Below, one piece after another: positions 60,616 to 64,000 of a stretch of DNA of 64,000 nucleotides. This DNA is from Macrotrachela quadricornifera (Eukaryota > Rotifera > Eurotatoria > Philodinida > Philodinidae). A model generated the notes under the pieces. That model was not told the origin of the DNA. It did not search any database and worked only from the letters and a program-made list of their open reading frames with translations. The stretch covers positions 1 through 64,000 of the forward strand of contig JAJEKB010000494.1 of assembly GCA_022393335.1 (NCBI GenBank). Reading direction: 5' to 3'. A program made the position numbers and the translations under genes. Position 1 is the stretch's first letter. Every line of letters begins with the position of its first letter.

Positions 60616-61559
60616 ATGCTACGACTGCTGATGATACTTTTAGTTAGTGTCATTAGATCAAGTCATCAAACCATTTATACATGCGATCCAAATGTACCCT
60701 GTGGATGTTCAACTAATTCAACAACAGTAAATCGTATTGTTGGTGGTGAAGACGCTACACCAGCTACATGGGGTTGGGCTGTTTCGATTTCGATGGATGG
60801 AATATTTCCTTGTGGTGGATCAATTATAAGAGAGGAATGGATCGTCACAGCAGCACATTGTGCAGATGGTGTTTCAGTATCGGATATTACTGTTTATGCT
60901 GGATCAACTCAGCTATGGGCTGGCAGTCAAACTCGAAAAGTATCACAGGTCATTATTCATTCAGACTACAACTCCACCATCGCTAAAAATGATATTGCTC
61001 TATTACGACTTACTTCTTCATTATCAATGAATGATCCTAATGTTAGTCAAGCTGTAGGATGGGGCAGCATATCTGAAAGCGGTCCTTCATCACATGTGCT
61101 TTAGCAAGTTACTGTGCAGACGATAAGTTATAACGCGACGACTTGTACCAAAATGTTTGATTGGCATGTATAAATTTGTGCAGGTGTATCTGGTGGTGGT
61201 AAAGGTTAGTTCATTTGTTTATCTTTCATTTTTTTTCATTTTTTAATGCTTCCTACTTTCATTTTAGATACTTGTCAAGGTGATTCAGGTGGTCATTAAT
61301 GTGGTTTAGTTCGAACAATCAATGGGAATTAGTTGGTGTGACAAGTAATGGTATTGGATGTGCTCGACCAACTGATTCAGGTATCTATACTCGTGTGGCT
61401 GCTTATACAAACTGGATAAATTTGATTATGGAAAATGAACTTATAACCGTGACTTCACCAATCACCACTACATTTTCTCCGATTTCTTTACATGCAAACA
61501 CACTTGCATCATCGATTCTCATCGTTACACTCACTTTGACACTTGTATCTTTCTACTGA
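60616..61559 (+). pseudogene. Trypsin-like pseudogene (third copy)
   Basis: Exon 1 retains the signal peptide, the propeptide, R|IVGGEDA, TAAHC and NDIALL. After DPNVSQ (61050) the sequence jumps to AVGWG. About 120 bases corresponding to the end of exon 1, the first intron and the start of exon 2 of trypsin 2 are missing, with the frame kept. Then come two stops (TAG at 61102 after SSHVL; TAA at 61171 in place of the residue before FCAG). A one-base deletion at about 61293 breaks the active-site serine stretch (GDSGG then H instead of P). The ATG used by trypsin 1 and 2 is also lost (ACTGCAAATTG replaces CTATGCAAATTG). The tail region remains open and similar. It cannot make an active protease. 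Confidence 0.88.
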
Positions 61560-62343
61560 ATGGAAATATGAGACAAGCTCTTGTCTCTTTTTTTATCTTA
61601 TTCGACTCTAATTAAGAGGTTCGGGTTGAGAATACATCGAAATAATGGTTTTACGTATATCCTTTCGATTATTTATTCTATTCTAATCCTTTATTAGGAA
61701 AAATAAATTGAATAACAAGCTTACATATAAATTATTTATTGCAGAATATATACAGTGAACAGTAAATATGGTTATGTCTCTAAATTTACTTTAAACAATT
61801 GGTTCAAATCTTTGATTCATGGAGTGACAAATATCAAATTAGTACAAATTGTTAAAATTTTGTAAATTTTCAAGTTTCAACGAACTCAATAGGCCCACGA
61901 TTCAGAAATTTGAAATCAGAGATTTACTATGTCGTCATTAGATGGCCTAAATGAAATAACAAAAATTACTTATTTATATAATAACACTTACATAAATTCT
62001 AGATGATCAGTTTACCTAAATTAGATAAAAATAACTACTTATTTTAACCCATCCACCACAATAGGACTCACCGGTGCATCCCATCGTGCTGAATGGTTTG
62101 TTTGAGAGATAATCACCTTATCCGTCATGGTCCTTTGCATTTTTGTTTTCTTTGATGTTAAATTTAAATGTGATTTATTCTACTACCTATATACTTACTC
62201 TGGTTGAAAATGATCATATTTTAAATAAAAGAAGTTTTCTACAATTTCACTCATTTATTACATAAATATAACTTTTTCAAACATAAAAACTTCTTATCCT
62301 AATCTTAATCGAACTATTAATAGATAATCATAATAATAGTTTG
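61560..62343. other. Intergenic between trypsin pseudogene and ABCA gene
   Basis: Convergent 3' ends with no coding sequence visible; an AATAAA occurs near 61701 for the trypsin pseudogene. Confidence 0.5.
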
Positions 62344-64000
62344 TTAATCTTGACCAGCAAGACGAACGAATATCTGTTCAAGAGTTGTTTGTGTTAATGA
62401 ATAGCTTTCAATTTCATTTCGTTCTTTCTTATCATTAAAAAATTCGAATACACGAGCCAAATTGTATGGAAGTATTACGTTATGTGAATCGTTATTTGAT
62501 GAAGAAATTGGTACAGTACAATAGAGCATTTCATTGTGTTGTGCTTTATTTTTCAATAGAAACTTACATTTAAATACAGATTATTAGAAATAAAATAATT
62601 TTACCTTCAATTTCAATGCCAGGTAAAGAAAGCATCAGCTCATCTTTAAATTTATTCATATTAATACTTGGCACTTTCACTTGTACAGCATAACCATGAC
62701 TGAAACGATTTTTTAACCGTTGAAGATTGCCAAGACAAACAAACTGGCCCAATTTCATAATACCAATTTCTGTTCAAAAATATACATATTTTTGCTCAAA
62801 GTTTATTCATTAAAGAAAATTTTACTTGTACACAAAGCCTCGCATTCTTCCATACTTTAGAACAAAAAAAACAATCTCTCTATCAAATTTACAAAAGTGT
62901 ATTTCTTAATTTACCTGTGACTTGTCATAATAATTGTTAAGCCGACTTCTCGAGCAGCTCGAATTACATTCCATAATTTTCGTTTAGCAGCCGCATCTAA
63001 ACCCTACATAAACATATAAGGACATACGTTGAAAATACTAAAATAATTTTTCTTATTAATATTCTTACCGTTGTTGGTTCATCCAAAAAGATCAATGTTG
63101 GATTTGCTATAAATGCAATTACTGCACTTACTTTACGTTTATTTCCACCACTAGATATTAGAAGAAAAACAATTGAATAATATAAATAATTTTTTCTCGA
63201 AATTATTGATGTATACCTAAGTTTTTGTACTTGTCGTTTTTCGTATGTATCAAGACCAAAGAGTTGAACCATCTGAGAACAAATATTAGACACATCAGCA
63301 GATGACATACCTTTCAATCTAAATAAATAGAACTATTATTTACTATATTCTAATAAGTACTAATGTTCATTTTAATATAAATGTAAGTAATCTATATACC
63401 TAGCAAATAAAGTTATTGTTTCGGTAACATTTAAGTGATCTACAAGCCAATCAAATTGAGAACAAAAACCAATTTTTGAATGTTTCTGATAAAGGAAAAT
63501 TTTCTTTCAAAATATTTAAATCAATATAGATGAATTATATACCATTTTTTTAATACTAATTTCACCCGATGTTGGTTCAATATCATGAATTAACAAACGA
63601 AATGTAGTGGATTTCCCAGCTCCATTAGTACCTTAATGATTAAAAATAAAAGAAAAATAAGAACAAAGGTATAATCAATCTATTATTATGTACCTAATAG
63701 ACCAAAACAAGTTCCTTGTGGTACATAAAAACTAAGATGATCAACAGCTGTATGTTGATGTCGAACAATCGATTTTTCTTTTCGTTTTTTAAAAATCTGT
63801 ACTAGATCTTGAATGGTAACAATAGCTGATGTTGATAATGTACTCTTATTCAATATCAATTGACGTTCATTTCGAACATCTTCATCAAGTTCCTAACAAA
63901 AAACTAAATATCAAACAAATCATAATAAGAAAAATTATTTTCATACAGAATCATTCCAATTCAGAGTATTCGTTGATAAATTATTATTACGACAACATTT
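62344..64000 (-). CDS. ABC transporter subfamily A, C-terminal half (partial)
   Basis: Minus-strand exons ending at TAA 62344; the gene continues beyond position 64000. They encode the second nucleotide-binding domain: Walker A (GLLGTNGAGKSTTF, near 63620-63705), a Q-loop area (KIGFCSQFDWLV), signature LSGGNKRKVSAVIAF split by an intron near 63155, and Walker B (NPTLIFLDEPTTGLD), also split by an intron near 63066. The H-loop stretch IIMTSHSMEECEALCTEIGI follows. Next is the segment typical of ABCA proteins: MKLGQFVCLGNLQRLKNRFS and the C-terminal SYSLTQTTLEQIFVRLA. ABCA proteins move lipids across membranes. The missing N-terminal half would hold both membrane domains and the first NBD, so the member cannot be named. 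Confidence 0.88.

Noticed and set aside
1..64000. CRISPR array, operons or bacterial transfer
   Set aside because: No spaced direct repeats of CRISPR type; genes are intron-containing and animal-like throughout.

Overview
The window is eukaryotic, AT-rich and animal. Genes have many exons, and most introns are 45-70 bases with clear GT...AG ends. The gene content, the F-box plus leucine-rich-repeat gene and the compact introns suggest a rotifer, probably bdelloid. That is an inference from style and family content; nothing in the window proves it.

Positions 1.6-34 kb form a conserved housekeeping block. In order it holds: a PTAR1-like prenyltransferase-alpha protein (-); a Neuralized-type E3 ligase with two NHR domains and a RING (-); symplekin (+); chaperonin subunit CCT6/zeta (+); a 4-kb non-coding gap with a foldback element; a small two-exon neuropeptide precursor (+); an EPT1/SELENOI-type ethanolaminephosphotransferase (-), head-to-head with the ceramide transporter CERT (+); an Aurora-like kinase with an altered activation loop (+); a large Cys-rich single-pass membrane protein (-); a decayed Mutator-like transposon; and an SLC26-family anion transporter with a STAS domain (+). 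EPT1 and CERT share a 309-base divergent promoter, and both act in lipid metabolism at the ER and Golgi.

Positions 34-62 kb are a dynamic accessory region. Three tandemly related trypsin-like genes (two apparently intact, one pseudogene) carry duplicated upstream blocks and foldback elements. Between the first and second trypsin lies an F-box exon. After a 6.9-kb gap containing a hAT element with a perfect 8-bp target duplication, it is followed by an array of twelve identically sized 84-base exons, each coding one 28-residue LRR, and a terminal exon. A broken Tc1/mariner element lies between trypsins 2 and 3. The window closes with the 3' half of an ABCA-type transporter (-), which runs off the end.

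The most notable observations are the single-LRR cassette exon array, the YFLxS neuropeptide precursor, the Aurora-like kinase without activation-loop threonines, and a trypsin upstream block that has lost its trypsin. Two conserved genes (symplekin and the Aurora-like kinase) each carry a one-base frameshift inside a nine-base homopolymer. These could be assembly errors or real lesions.
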